A DNA stretch of 64,000 nt from Candidatus Vicinibacter proximus (GTDB taxonomy: Bacteria; Bacteroidota; Bacteroidia; Chitinophagales; Saprospiraceae). Shown here piece after piece: positions 17,777 to 27,689 of the stretch. Both the position numbers and the translations under genes were made by a program. The notes beneath the pieces are model-generated. The model ran no database searches. It was not told the DNA's origin and saw only the letters and a list, made by a program, of their open reading frames with translations. Position 1 is the stretch's first letter; each line of letters begins with the position of its first letter. The DNA is taken from assembly GCA_016713905.1 (NCBI GenBank), contig JADJOE010000003.1, positions 1,178,001 to 1,242,000 on the forward strand. The letters run 5' to 3'.

Positions 17777-20203
17777 CTACTCTTTAATTTCAACTATTTC
17801 AACTCTTCGTTCCCGAGAAGCATTGATGTGATATATAGAATTAGGATCTTTTGAATTATCACTTATCCCCTTCGGAGCCGTATCCTCCCCAAATGACTTT
17901 TGACTGATAATAAGTTTTCCTGATTTAATATACTTTTTTAATGAACCTTGATTATACCTATTAAATTCATTTTTTACACTTTGAACTCTTCTTTGTCCAA
18001 GGTGCAAGTTATAATGGTTATTTGCCAATGGACTTGCATAGCCCTTTAAGAAAATCTCATACTTCTTTCCTTCTTTAAGGTCTGACTCTAAAACGGAAAG
18101 AAACTTTTCAAACTTTTCTTTACCTGCCTTCACTTCCAAATCAAAAAAATTATCCATGACACTCTTTTGAACTTCTCTTTCTTGAACAGGAAATGTATTT
18201 GAAAATTTTAAACCAAAAACTGACTTGCGAGTATAATAATTCTCATAAGTCTGCTGATAAGATAATGTCGTAGTTTTTGACATTGTGGCTGGATTGGGAT
18301 GATCATTATCAAAATATAAGGAAACAGGTAATAAACTATATAAAAGTTTATCTAAATATATTTTTTGCAATACCGTTCCAATCTGGTTGCAATCCACATG
18401 AAACTCTTTCATTGAGGTGCCATACCCTAATTTTGTTGCAACAATCCTGTACTTATGACATCTGTCTAATTCAAATTGAGATAAATTTGTTTGTAAGTTT
18501 GTCATGACTATAGGGCTATTATCAGGATGCTCAAGGTCAAACAAACTTACTGTTGTTCCATTCAAATCTAAACCGGTTTGTTTGTCATATGTAAGGACGT
18601 CTAAAGTGATTTTGGATTGTTTAAGATATAACTTTTTGGTAATCTCTTTAAACTCACCTGGCTTACCACTCAAGAATATGACTGATTCCATAGAATATCC
18701 GGGTCTCGATGCCTCAATGCGATATTCTCTTTCGCACTCAATTGGAAATTCAAACAAATTGGTTAGATCATTTGTAATAATTACTGCCTCTTTCGAAACA
18801 TCCTTGTTGTCAAATAACTTAACCGTTGCGCCATTCAATTCCATCAAGGTTCCTGCATCATAAACCAATGTCTTTAGTTTTATTTCACATGGTTGAATAT
18901 TAGCCATAAAAATATCTAAACAACAAGCTTCATTGATATCATCAATATATTGGGCTCCGGTCCTGTTACTAGCCAAATAACCAACAGTTCCTGAGGTTAA
19001 CCTTACAAAGTACAGGTCATCAAAACTTGAATTTAAGGGAATTCCACAATTCTTGATTGTACCCCATCCATCGGCCTGATCCTTAACTTGATAAATATCA
19101 AATCCACCAAGCCCCAGGTGGCCTTTAGAACTATAAAACAATGTACTTGTAGGTATATGATAAAATGGAGTTACATCATCTTGAATCGTATTAAGTCCGG
19201 CCAAATTCATGGGTTCTGAAAAATTACCATTTCCATCAATCATTGAGTACCAAATATCCAACCCTCCTTTTCCACCAGGTCTGTCAGATACAAAGTATAA
19301 GACTTCCTTATTATTAAGTTTATTATACCCAACATTAGGTTGTGTCTGTGTACTAGTAGGTATATTTATATAATCAGGAAGTTTTATTGGTTCCGACCAA
19401 AATTGACTTGAATCTATATTTGCTTGATATAAATCACATCTTTTGTCGTGGTCATTAAGATCTTCACAAACTGTAAAATAAACTTTGTCCGCTGTCCGAT
19501 TAACTGCTGTATTTGCTATGTTTTTCCCAGGAAACAGCGTGTTAAGGTATTTTAATTGAACTGGTACCCCCTCACTTTTTGAACTAAGCAAACCACTCAG
19601 ATAGCGCTTTGGCATAATAGTATTCACTCTATTTTCAAAACGACTTGAGGAAAAAACAAATTCCTGTTTTAATTGCATTGGTGCAAAATCTGAAAAACTG
19701 GTATTTACTCTTTCTCCCATAGATACCACTGTTGTACTTTTCACAGGATTATTAATCATTTCTATAGCCCATTCACAAGCCTTGATCTCCTTATCTGCAT
19801 AAGCAGAATAATAGGAATCCTCTCCAGCATGCTCTGAACTATATGCAGTGTAAGCAGCCTTAGCTGAATTATAATCTCCTTGTATTTGCTTAAGCATCCC
19901 TAACCAAAAACCACTCAACGGATACTGCGAGCCATCGGGATGATTTAAAACAGCTTCATAATATCCGACTGACATTTTATATGCTCCATGAAGACGAGAA
20001 GCTTCAGCCGCCTTATATAAAAAATCAATATTGTCACTTTCGAATTGCAATAATTCCTGATACTTTGCTAATGCATCATAAAAATTTTTACTAGAAAAGG
20101 ATTTTTCAGCTGCCTCAATGACAGATTTTTTACTGGGACTCTGAGCACTCACTAAAAAAGTACTCAGAAAAATGATGTATATAGATAAAAATAATTTTCT
20201 CAT
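17777..20203 (-). CDS. PorE-like TPR / beta-propeller / OmpA protein (cassette 2)
   Basis: This 808-residue envelope protein starts at ATG 20203, directly before a Sec signal peptide (1-20). In order it shows TPR-like helices (about 25-150), a PD40/WD40-like beta-propeller with repeats such as YFVSDRPGGKGGLDIW and FYSSKGHLGLGGFDIY (about 170-430), two carboxypeptidase-regulatory-like beta domains (about 440-620), and an OmpA C-terminal peptidoglycan-binding domain with GYASPLANNHYNLHLGQRR (from about 714). This matches the described domain order of Porphyromonas gingivalis PorE, a T9SS component that links the machinery to peptidoglycan. Here it sits between a PorP-like gene (17 bases upstream) and a type B cargo gene (26 bases downstream), suggesting a cargo-dedicated paralogue. 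Confidence 0.82.
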   Translation of the reverse strand: MRKLFLSIYIIFLSTFLVSAQSPSKKSVIEAAEKSFSSKNFYDALAKYQELLQFESDNIDFLYKAAEASRLHGAYKMSVGYYEAVLNHPDGSQYPLSGFWLGMLKQIQGDYNSAKAAYTAYSSEHAGEDSYYSAYADKEIKACEWAIEMINNPVKSTTVVSMGERVNTSFSDFAPMQLKQEFVFSSSRFENRVNTIMPKRYLSGLLSSKSEGVPVQLKYLNTLFPGKNIANTAVNRTADKVYFTVCEDLNDHDKRCDLYQANIDSSQFWSEPIKLPDYINIPTSTQTQPNVGYNKLNNKEVLYFVSDRPGGKGGLDIWYSMIDGNGNFSEPMNLAGLNTIQDDVTPFYHIPTSTLFYSSKGHLGLGGFDIYQVKDQADGWGTIKNCGIPLNSSFDDLYFVRLTSGTVGYLASNRTGAQYIDDINEACCLDIFMANIQPCEIKLKTLVYDAGTLMELNGATVKLFDNKDVSKEAVIITNDLTNLFEFPIECEREYRIEASRPGYSMESVIFLSGKPGEFKEITKKLYLKQSKITLDVLTYDKQTGLDLNGTTVSLFDLEHPDNSPIVMTNLQTNLSQFELDRCHKYRIVATKLGYGTSMKEFHVDCNQIGTVLQKIYLDKLLYSLLPVSLYFDNDHPNPATMSKTTTLSYQQTYENYYTRKSVFGLKFSNTFPVQEREVQKSVMDNFFDLEVKAGKEKFEKFLSVLESDLKEGKKYEIFLKGYASPLANNHYNLHLGQRRVQSVKNEFNRYNQGSLKKYIKSGKLIISQKSFGEDTAPKGISDNSKDPNSIYHINASRERRVEIVEIKE

Positions 20204-20220
20204 TTTAAAAATCAAAAAGT

Positions 20221-21246
20221 TTAGAAAATTGGACAAGCTTTCAGTTGACTCAGAGGTCTTGATTTTACATAAGTATAAATCAAAGAAAACTCAGGCCCGC
20301 CCCTTCCACGTGTTGCTAAATCAAATGGAGAAGTATTCACATCATAGCTAATTCCACCATACCAATTATTATATTGGAAGGCAAGCTTTGGGATAATAGC
20401 ATCTTCACTTCTGGCAGACAATCCTAAAAGCAAAGCAAACTCCCTTCCTCGTTTCAAAGACAAATAAAACTTTCCATACCCTCCAAAAACAGTCTCTTGA
20501 TAATTTTGCTGTTTTTGAAATTGAGCATGAAACAATACATCCAATCGTTCAAGTAATTTGACAGACGGAGTTAAACTTAAATTAAATCGAATAGGTAAAT
20601 TTACACTTTCCGTTTGACTAAAGAATTGTTGCTCAGGTTGGTTAAGATGAAATAACCCAAGACCTGCATCAATTTTAGTCCTTGTATTTTTTTGCCACCT
20701 GTAATTTATCCCGGCTGATAAATCTAAAAATCCATTAGACGTCCTATCAAAATTTTCCTGTGGAGATAAGTTTGGATCAAAGTTTGTCCCATTCCACTGT
20801 TCATCCCAGGTTAATTGATCTTGTTGAAACCTTCTTTGAGCACCACCAATTAATCCTCCAATGGAGAATATGTTGTTTTTGTTAATAGGGTATGCATAAG
20901 ATGCACTTATTCCAATATAGCCTAAACTTAGCTTTGAATCCCCTGCCCTGTCATAATTAACCAGGAACCCTGCAGACCATAGCCCTTTAGTAGTCCATTT
21001 TTTGGGATAAAGTCTAATATCATAACTCCCGGTAAATGTCAAATAATTCACTAGGTTGTCCACAAACCATTGACTCCGATAATTTCCTGCTGCTCTCCAA
21101 TCCCCATTAAAAACTCCAGTTAATGCGGGATTAGTATTTAGGGGTGATGTATAAAATTGTGAGTGGTGAATATCCTGTGCCAGCATAATATTAATCTGGA
21201 AACTAAATATCAACACTAAAACTACCAGAATTTTGAGTTTTTTCAC
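20221..21246 (-). CDS. PorP/SprF family T9SS outer-membrane protein (cassette 2)
   Basis: This 341-residue outer-membrane beta-barrel has a signal peptide (1-23, ending MLAQ). Family-typical segments include HHSQFYTSPLNTNPALTG, NYRSQW, NYDRAGDSKL and, near the C-terminus, NWYGGISYDVNTSPF. PorP in P. gingivalis is a T9SS subunit, while SprF in Flavobacterium is needed for export of the adhesin SprB. The proximity of a type B cargo gene favours an SprF-like role. The start is GTG at 21246; no in-frame ATG fits the signal peptide. A consensus promoter lies about 150 bases upstream, and the next gene follows after 17 bases. Confidence 0.88.
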   Translation of the reverse strand: MKKLKILVVLVLIFSFQINIMLAQDIHHSQFYTSPLNTNPALTGVFNGDWRAAGNYRSQWFVDNLVNYLTFTGSYDIRLYPKKWTTKGLWSAGFLVNYDRAGDSKLSLGYIGISASYAYPINKNNIFSIGGLIGGAQRRFQQDQLTWDEQWNGTNFDPNLSPQENFDRTSNGFLDLSAGINYRWQKNTRTKIDAGLGLFHLNQPEQQFFSQTESVNLPIRFNLSLTPSVKLLERLDVLFHAQFQKQQNYQETVFGGYGKFYLSLKRGREFALLLGLSARSEDAIIPKLAFQYNNWYGGISYDVNTSPFDLATRGRGGPEFSLIYTYVKSRPLSQLKACPIF

Positions 21247-21566
21247 AGGCTTGGTTCTTAAATTAACTAATACATTTCCATAGATCTAATACATAAATCT
21301 ATAAATATCAGTCAATCAACAGTAACTGGCAGGAAATTTTTCAATATATTCGGCATTGGTACCTGCCAAGCAAGCTGGTTGATTTCATGAAATTGGTTCA
21401 CAAATATAATCAACCAAATGTTTAATTCAAAATTTATATAAGATTTAATCTTATGCTTTTCAACCAACTATCCATATAAATTTCTGTATGAACCAATTTA
21501 CCCCAATGCATTAATGGCATTGCATTTAAGAATCAATCACCCAAATAAAAAAAATTTGTTTTTATA
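21247..21566. other. Intergenic leader region between the two cassettes
   Basis: This 320-base non-coding region holds the promoter of cassette 2 (21401-21431) and about 150 bases of untranslated leader. Within the leader, TGGCAGG (21327-21333) and CCTGCCA (21362-21368) could form a 7-bp stem with a 28-base loop. Downstream of cassette 1 there is only a weak 6-bp inverted repeat (near 21509-21531) without a T-tract, so no convincing terminator for cassette 1 is seen. Confidence 0.5.
21401..21431 (-). promoter_or_regulatory. Consensus Bacteroidota promoter for cassette 2
   Basis: On the minus strand this is TTTG (21431-21428), exactly 19 bases, then TATATTTG (21408-21401). It matches the published TTTG-N19-TANNTTTG consensus without deviation. 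Transcription should start near 21395, leaving an unusually long leader before the GTG at 21246. Confidence 0.75.
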
Positions 21567-24500
21567 CTACCTGATTAGTGTAACATTTCCCTTTTTAAAA
21601 TAAGTTTGACCATCAACACATACTACTTTAAAATAGTATCCATATACATCAGGAGGCAGTTCCCCACCTTTATAAGTTCCGTCCCACCACAAATTCTTGT
21701 CTTTGGTTTCAAAGATTTTTTCACCCCAACGATCATATACATATAATTCAACTTGATCAAGGAAGTTACTCCTGATTCTAAATTCATCATTATTATTATC
21801 CCCATTTGGTGAAAAAATATTTGAAATAAACACATCCGTCTCATCACAATTTGGTCGAATCACAATTACCCTTACCTCAGCTTCTCCAGGACAACCATCA
21901 TCATTTATTGCAGTGACCTTGTAAAGAGTGGATACTTCAGGTGTAGCTATAGGGTCAGTGCATTCTATACAACTCAACCCTTGCGGGTTCACCCAACGAT
22001 ACCCTGAAAAATCGCCATTGACATGCAGTACAGTGGATTGCCCAAGATATATGGTATCGTCATCTGCATAAGCATCTAAGGGCGGATCGAATTTACTGAT
22101 GTTGACTTGAAAACTATCCTGATATCTGCAACCATACTCATTTTCAAAATCAACATAAAAAATTGTAGTATCGGAAGGCTTAACTAAAATACGATCACTT
22201 TGCTCTCCAGAAACGATGAATCTTGAAGGGCTCCAACTGTATTTATATGTGTGGTTACTCTTTGGAATAAATTCAACAAAGCCATCTGCACCAGGACACA
22301 AATTTTTCTTACCAATAATTTCATACAAAGTTTTTACAGGTATTACTTTAAAGGAATCAACATCCGTACAACCGTAAAGATCGGTTGCGTATGCACGAAT
22401 ATACTGAGAGTCTGAAAAACTTCTTACAAGCTTGTAACCGTCGCCAATAAATTGACCTACCTCATTTAGCCATTCAACCTTTGCAGAAATACCTCCATCT
22501 GTATAGGCCTGTAGTAGTATGGTATCACTATAGCACAATACAGTATCATGGTTCACCCGCAAATTAATAAGCGGTGGCACAAAAACCGTAACATTCCTTT
22601 CTATATAACAATCGGCCACATTGGGATCTGTAACTCTTACCGTATATGTTTTTGTAGAATTTACCTTGGCTAATGGATTCGGACTATTTGGATTATTCAG
22701 ATTATCTGAAGGTGTCCAATGGTAATTATAATTTAGGTCAGGGTCAGGGTTTATGTGAACTGAATCCCCATTGCAACTTAAAATTGTATCGTTGAGATTT
22801 ACTTTGATGAAACCAACATTTATAAATTTTGTAATTTCATTGTTACATTCTCCCTTAACTCTGAGTGTAACAATGTAACTACCTGTGTCTTTATAATTAT
22901 GTACAGGATTAATATCTGAACTGGTACTATTATCCCCAAACTCCCATGTATACTGTCCCTGATCACTTTCATTAATAAAACTCACCAAAGTATTATCACA
23001 ATTTTTATCTACTTTAAAGTTCACTCTTGGCTTACACCTGATGTCTACATCGATTGTATCCATCGCCCTGCATCTAAATTGATTTTCTACATTTATCACA
23101 AATCTTTGATCTTCGCATGCGGGAACGTACCCTTTAATTTTATTAGTTCCTTGACCGGAAACCACATATGTATTTGGTGTCCACACATAAATTAATTGAT
23201 GTTCAGGCCTGGAATTATTAAGTGTCAATTCGAAAGTATCTTGCTCACAAAATTTATAGGATTGATTAGGTACATCGGTTATTATCTTTTCATTTCGAAC
23301 TGATATACTATCAGAGCCTGGGCAATTGGCACCAGACTTGGCTCTAACATAGAAAGTAGATCTCCCAGTTACAACGGTAGAAAAATCAAAGTCACCATTC
23401 TTTAAGATATTCGAAAAATCATTTTTGTCTGACCATTCGACAGTCGATTCAACCCCTCCATTAGCTTTCAAATTAATTAAATCCTGACAAATAATTGTGT
23501 CTCCTTGAATATCGATATCGAGCAGTTTTGCCACTTTAACTGTGATCGTATCTGATTCCTCACATTGGCCATCCGTGACTGTTACAAAATAAGTTATTGT
23601 GCTATCAGGCTTGGCTATTGGATTTGGGCAGTCATCACAACTTAGCCCAAGTGGCGGTGACCAAGTATACTTAAATCGCGAATCCGGATTGGAAATTAAT
23701 GCAGTGGATTCACCGATGCAAATTGGTACAACATCACCAATAAACTCTGGCTTTAACCGGTTTAAATAAAAATCTTTGGATAAAGAATCTACGCAACCAC
23801 CGGCTGATTCTATTCGGAGTCTGATGTGAGCCTGACCCGTATCTACAAATGTGAATTTGGGATCCATTTGTGAAGAATTATAAGTTTTAGAACCAATCTC
23901 AACTTCCCACGAATAATTTTTAATATTTAATAAAGAATCAAACGATCTATCCTTAATAAGAATATTAATAGAATCATCACATGAGCCAAAACTCAAATCA
24001 AATCTTGCATCAAACTGAGTAGAATCATAGACTAAAATATCCTGATAACTGGTATCAATACAATCTTTCGCACGTTTTGCAATTAATGCAACACGATATT
24101 TACCAGGCCCTAAATAAGTAAAACTTGTAATGGAGTCTTTGGAAGTGTATAAAGGTGAAGGGTAATCAAAAAACCAGGTATAATCCTTAGCATTTACGCT
24201 CTTACTGGTAAAATTAACTTTTCTGTCTTCCGTGCACAAAACTTTGTTATCTGCATCAAAATTAGATACAGGGTTAGTGGTACATATTCGTACATTGTAT
24301 TGAAAATCTCTTCTTAGTTGAGAAAGAAGACGACCATTCCGGTATTCGCTTATACAAACACCAACCAAATACTGACCAATGAGATTTGGTTGTCCTTTTA
24401 GCAAACCAGTATTTCTATCAATTGTAAGTTCAGGAAATCCACCAAGAAGATTAAAAAGTCCATACGGGGCTTTGTAAGTCACCGGAGTATATGGTGGTTT

Positions 24501-25181
24501 TTTGGGGGTAGATGGTTTTGAATTTGCAGTATCCGCTCCTGAATAAGGTATACATAATGAATAAACCAGAGAATCCCCTTCAATGTCTTTGGCTGAATGG
24601 TTAAATAAAATTGGTCGGTCTCCACAAATATATACCGCTGGCCATTCACCAAATGTTGGACTCACATTGCAGTATCTTAATGCATCTTCTGTGATAATAA
24701 CAGTATAAGTTGCTCCAACTAATTCAGGATCGACTATATTGGTAATTGTCTTGTTTCTGCAACATCTCTGGTATACTAATTGATACCCCCCATTTCTGTA
24801 AGGGAGGGTTACATTGCCAATGTAAGTAGTCGTGTGCACACATACATCTCCTCCAACAACTTCACATTCAGTTTTCAAAATCTCATTCAAGGTATCGTCT
24901 TTCCTGAAAGGCATTTGGATTACACCAAATTTACCCAAATCCCGCAGTATAACTCCGTTACCATCAAAAATTCCAATATTTGCAGGATCATCAAATTCCG
25001 CCTCTGGACTTCCATTAAAGCAATCTCGTCTTAAAGTCAATCTTACTTCATACCTATTCCCTCCTAAACACCTGTAAGTCATCTCTCCGCCAACAATATG
25101 ACTTGCATTGCCATGTTCTGAAAGGCATAAGAAAAACAGAACGGATATAAATTGCAACCAATACTTATGTTTCATCTTCAT
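21567..25181 (-). CDS. Giant secreted PKD-repeat protein with T9SS type B sorting domain (cassette 1)
   Basis: This 1204-residue paralogue of the cassette 2 cargo has a signal peptide (about 3-26) and a cysteine-rich N-terminal module starting SHIVGGEMTYRCLG with QRCCRN at 138-143. It continues with PKD-like units (YTWEFGDNSTSSD), repeated CxGDS...YxWxPxxGL/NL...TxTYxVxVTD modules, and a type B sorting domain (VFISNIFSPNGDNNNDEFR ... YDRWGEK ... WWDGTYKGGELPPDVYG ... KKGNVTLIR). It is expected to be exported by T9SS and held on or released from the cell surface. ATG at 25181 or 25175 could start it. Only 25 bases separate it from the PorE-like gene. The domain order matches cassette 2, but sequence identity appears modest. 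Confidence 0.85.
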   Translation of the reverse strand: MKMKHKYWLQFISVLFFLCLSEHGNASHIVGGEMTYRCLGGNRYEVRLTLRRDCFNGSPEAEFDDPANIGIFDGNGVILRDLGKFGVIQMPFRKDDTLNEILKTECEVVGGDVCVHTTTYIGNVTLPYRNGGYQLVYQRCCRNKTITNIVDPELVGATYTVIITEDALRYCNVSPTFGEWPAVYICGDRPILFNHSAKDIEGDSLVYSLCIPYSGADTANSKPSTPKKPPYTPVTYKAPYGLFNLLGGFPELTIDRNTGLLKGQPNLIGQYLVGVCISEYRNGRLLSQLRRDFQYNVRICTTNPVSNFDADNKVLCTEDRKVNFTSKSVNAKDYTWFFDYPSPLYTSKDSITSFTYLGPGKYRVALIAKRAKDCIDTSYQDILVYDSTQFDARFDLSFGSCDDSINILIKDRSFDSLLNIKNYSWEVEIGSKTYNSSQMDPKFTFVDTGQAHIRLRIESAGGCVDSLSKDFYLNRLKPEFIGDVVPICIGESTALISNPDSRFKYTWSPPLGLSCDDCPNPIAKPDSTITYFVTVTDGQCEESDTITVKVAKLLDIDIQGDTIICQDLINLKANGGVESTVEWSDKNDFSNILKNGDFDFSTVVTGRSTFYVRAKSGANCPGSDSISVRNEKIITDVPNQSYKFCEQDTFELTLNNSRPEHQLIYVWTPNTYVVSGQGTNKIKGYVPACEDQRFVINVENQFRCRAMDTIDVDIRCKPRVNFKVDKNCDNTLVSFINESDQGQYTWEFGDNSTSSDINPVHNYKDTGSYIVTLRVKGECNNEITKFINVGFIKVNLNDTILSCNGDSVHINPDPDLNYNYHWTPSDNLNNPNSPNPLAKVNSTKTYTVRVTDPNVADCYIERNVTVFVPPLINLRVNHDTVLCYSDTILLQAYTDGGISAKVEWLNEVGQFIGDGYKLVRSFSDSQYIRAYATDLYGCTDVDSFKVIPVKTLYEIIGKKNLCPGADGFVEFIPKSNHTYKYSWSPSRFIVSGEQSDRILVKPSDTTIFYVDFENEYGCRYQDSFQVNISKFDPPLDAYADDDTIYLGQSTVLHVNGDFSGYRWVNPQGLSCIECTDPIATPEVSTLYKVTAINDDGCPGEAEVRVIVIRPNCDETDVFISNIFSPNGDNNNDEFRIRSNFLDQVELYVYDRWGEKIFETKDKNLWWDGTYKGGELPPDVYGYYFKVVCVDGQTYFKKGNVTLIR

Positions 25182-25206
25182 ATAATAAGATTTCTTTCAA
25201 CTAAAC

Positions 25207-27672
25207 TTATAATTTTCCTTGATCATCTACGCCCTTAAGAATTTCCAGAATTTCAACCCGCCGCTCATACGCTGCCTTTAAACTATATATAGAATTACGT
25301 GTGTCTTCTAAACTATCACTAACATCATTTCCAGACATGGATTCTCCAAAAGGAATTTCTTTAATTTTCAAACTCTGGCTCTTAATAAAAGGGTGAAATG
25401 ATGAATTGTTATAAGTATCAAATTCATTACGTATTGAATTTACCCTTCTGGAGGACAGCTTTTGATTATAATCAGATTTGGCCCGAGGTGATGCGTATCC
25501 CTTCAAGAAAATATCAATATCATGACCTTCTTCTAATATAATTTGAAGCTTATCCATAAATATTTCGAGTTTATCCCCGTTTGCCTTTACACCTAATTCA
25601 AAAAATGTATCAATTTCTAAAATTGTTCTTTCCTTAATTGGACCTTTCAAAACATGCGTAAATTCATACGTATATTTACCTTTTTTTGCCACGTAATCAT
25701 TGTATATTTTTGAAAATAATACATTGGTAGTATCAGATTCTGATCTTGGATTAGGCATATCATTATCAAAAAAGAGTCTAATAGGTAAGAGTTTTCGTAA
25801 TTCAGCAATTGCACTTAGCTCTAAAAACATTTTTCTATTCAAAATCTTTTCTGCAGCAGTTTCTTTGGCAGAAATTGTAATCATATCTGATTCATATTTC
25901 TTCTTAGATGCTATAAGTTTATAATTTCTACCCTTCAATAATTCAAAATTAAAAAAATTACTATCAGGATTCGTCATCTCCTTTAAAAGTTGGTTCTTAT
26001 CTGTATCCCATAATTCAACCTTTACTCCTTTAAGCCAAATATTCGTTGTACGTTCGAAAGTAGAAACGTTCAATTGTTTTCTTTCAATTAAAAATATCTC
26101 TCGTTTGATTGGATCAAAATTTGGCAAATCAATCGTTGTAAGCTTTATAGAATCACTTTCATAACCTTCTCTTGATGCTACTATCTTGTAATTTCTTCCT
26201 TCCACTAACTTAAAATTAAATTGAGCCCTATCATCAAAATTCAGGGTAGTTACTAAACTATCAGATTCAGTAATATCTATCAATTTTAGTTTTACTCCAT
26301 TTAATTCAAGGGAATCAAAAGCGTCTTTTGTCCATACCAGAAGTTCAACAGTTGCAGGTGTAATATTCACTTTATAAATATCAAAACAACATGCCTGTAA
26401 CAACTCATCAACATATGCTGATCCGGGCTTATTGGAAACTAGATATGCTGTTTTTTCATTAATAGCCGTATTATAACTTAACTCGTCATAACTTGAATTT
26501 ATTGATGGCCCAAGATTGATTACTTTTAGTGAATCTTTACCTTTCCAACTGTACTTAAAAACATCGAGCCCTCCAAAACCATTGTGGTAATTACTACTGA
26601 AGTAAAGACTTTTTGTTCTGCCTGAATAGTATGGTGAAAATTCATCTCCCGGGGTATTGATCATTTCCAGATTTTCTGCTGCAGAACAGCTACCATCATC
26701 CTTAAATAAAACTGTATAAATATCATAGCCTCCCATACCATCAGGACGATTACTGGCAAAATATAAACGATCTAGTCCCGATATGGGATCTTTAACCAAA
26801 CTTGCCTGGGTAGAGGATGAGTTTTTTTGATTTACCTCTTCTGGTAATTTTATTGGACGGCTCCACTTTCCATTCTCAAATACTTTGAAATACAATTCAC
26901 ATTCAATATTTGTTGAGCCTTCTTTGTAATTACATTGACTGTAAATGAATTTTGTTCTATCAGAAGAAAAACTAGGATTTGCAACAAAAATATCTTTTTC
27001 CAACAATCCAGTTTCAAGCGTATCTGTAACCCCATTTTTTTCATCATATTTAAATATCTTTCCTTTTGGTTTAGTCTTTTGAGCAGATTTCTTTTTAGGA
27101 TCTGTTCTTAAACCTGAAAAATATAATTCTCCATTTGAAAGCATTGGACCAGATTCACTTTCCTTGGTATTCACTCCACCTTCCATTTTTTTCATTTTAA
27201 TTAATGGATCTTTAGTGTTCAAGTGACTTTTTGCCCATTTAACTTGATCAAGTCGATGTAAAGATAATTGATGATTCCCCTCTTCAATTTCAGATTTTGC
27301 AAGATATGCCTGATAAGAAACTAAAGATTCAGTATAACGTCCTTGACTATATTGTAATTCAGCCAACAAAAAATCAATTTCTGGATGGCGTTCTTCAAAC
27401 TCAGAATTACGCAAAGCTTTAAAATGAGATTCGGCTTTTGAATATGCATTCAACGCCATTGCAGATTTACCAGCAAGAAAATTTAACGTATCTTGGCTTT
27501 GCTGATATTTTAATGCTTCATTAATTAAATAATAAGCCTCATAGTGATTGTCTTCCTGAATATTTTTGGTAATTGGCTCCCAATAAGCTTGAAATGAAGG
27601 ATAATTCTGTCCTTCACAATAACTTCCAAAAATTAAAGTAAAAATGAAAAATATAATTATTTTGTTGAGCAC
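25207..27672 (-). CDS. PorE-like TPR / beta-propeller / OmpA protein (cassette 1)
   Basis: This 821-residue protein follows the same plan as its cassette 2 paralogue: a signal peptide (1-22, ending YCEGQ), TPR-like helices (about 30-150), a PD40-like propeller with YFASNRPDGMGGYDIY and YFSSNYHNGFGGLDVF repeats (about 170-430), two regulatory-like beta domains (440-640), and an OmpA C-terminal domain with FLKGYASPRAKSDYNQKLSS (from about 714). The cysteine near the signal-peptide end lacks a proper lipobox, so I do not call it a lipoprotein. The start is GTG at 27672, 17 bases after the PorP-like stop. It is inferred to anchor its partner barrel to peptidoglycan. Confidence 0.82.
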   Translation of the reverse strand: MLNKIIIFFIFTLIFGSYCEGQNYPSFQAYWEPITKNIQEDNHYEAYYLINEALKYQQSQDTLNFLAGKSAMALNAYSKAESHFKALRNSEFEERHPEIDFLLAELQYSQGRYTESLVSYQAYLAKSEIEEGNHQLSLHRLDQVKWAKSHLNTKDPLIKMKKMEGGVNTKESESGPMLSNGELYFSGLRTDPKKKSAQKTKPKGKIFKYDEKNGVTDTLETGLLEKDIFVANPSFSSDRTKFIYSQCNYKEGSTNIECELYFKVFENGKWSRPIKLPEEVNQKNSSSTQASLVKDPISGLDRLYFASNRPDGMGGYDIYTVLFKDDGSCSAAENLEMINTPGDEFSPYYSGRTKSLYFSSNYHNGFGGLDVFKYSWKGKDSLKVINLGPSINSSYDELSYNTAINEKTAYLVSNKPGSAYVDELLQACCFDIYKVNITPATVELLVWTKDAFDSLELNGVKLKLIDITESDSLVTTLNFDDRAQFNFKLVEGRNYKIVASREGYESDSIKLTTIDLPNFDPIKREIFLIERKQLNVSTFERTTNIWLKGVKVELWDTDKNQLLKEMTNPDSNFFNFELLKGRNYKLIASKKKYESDMITISAKETAAEKILNRKMFLELSAIAELRKLLPIRLFFDNDMPNPRSESDTTNVLFSKIYNDYVAKKGKYTYEFTHVLKGPIKERTILEIDTFFELGVKANGDKLEIFMDKLQIILEEGHDIDIFLKGYASPRAKSDYNQKLSSRRVNSIRNEFDTYNNSSFHPFIKSQSLKIKEIPFGESMSGNDVSDSLEDTRNSIYSLKAAYERRVEILEILKGVDDQGKL

Positions 27673-27689
27673 AGTCTAATTATTTAGTT

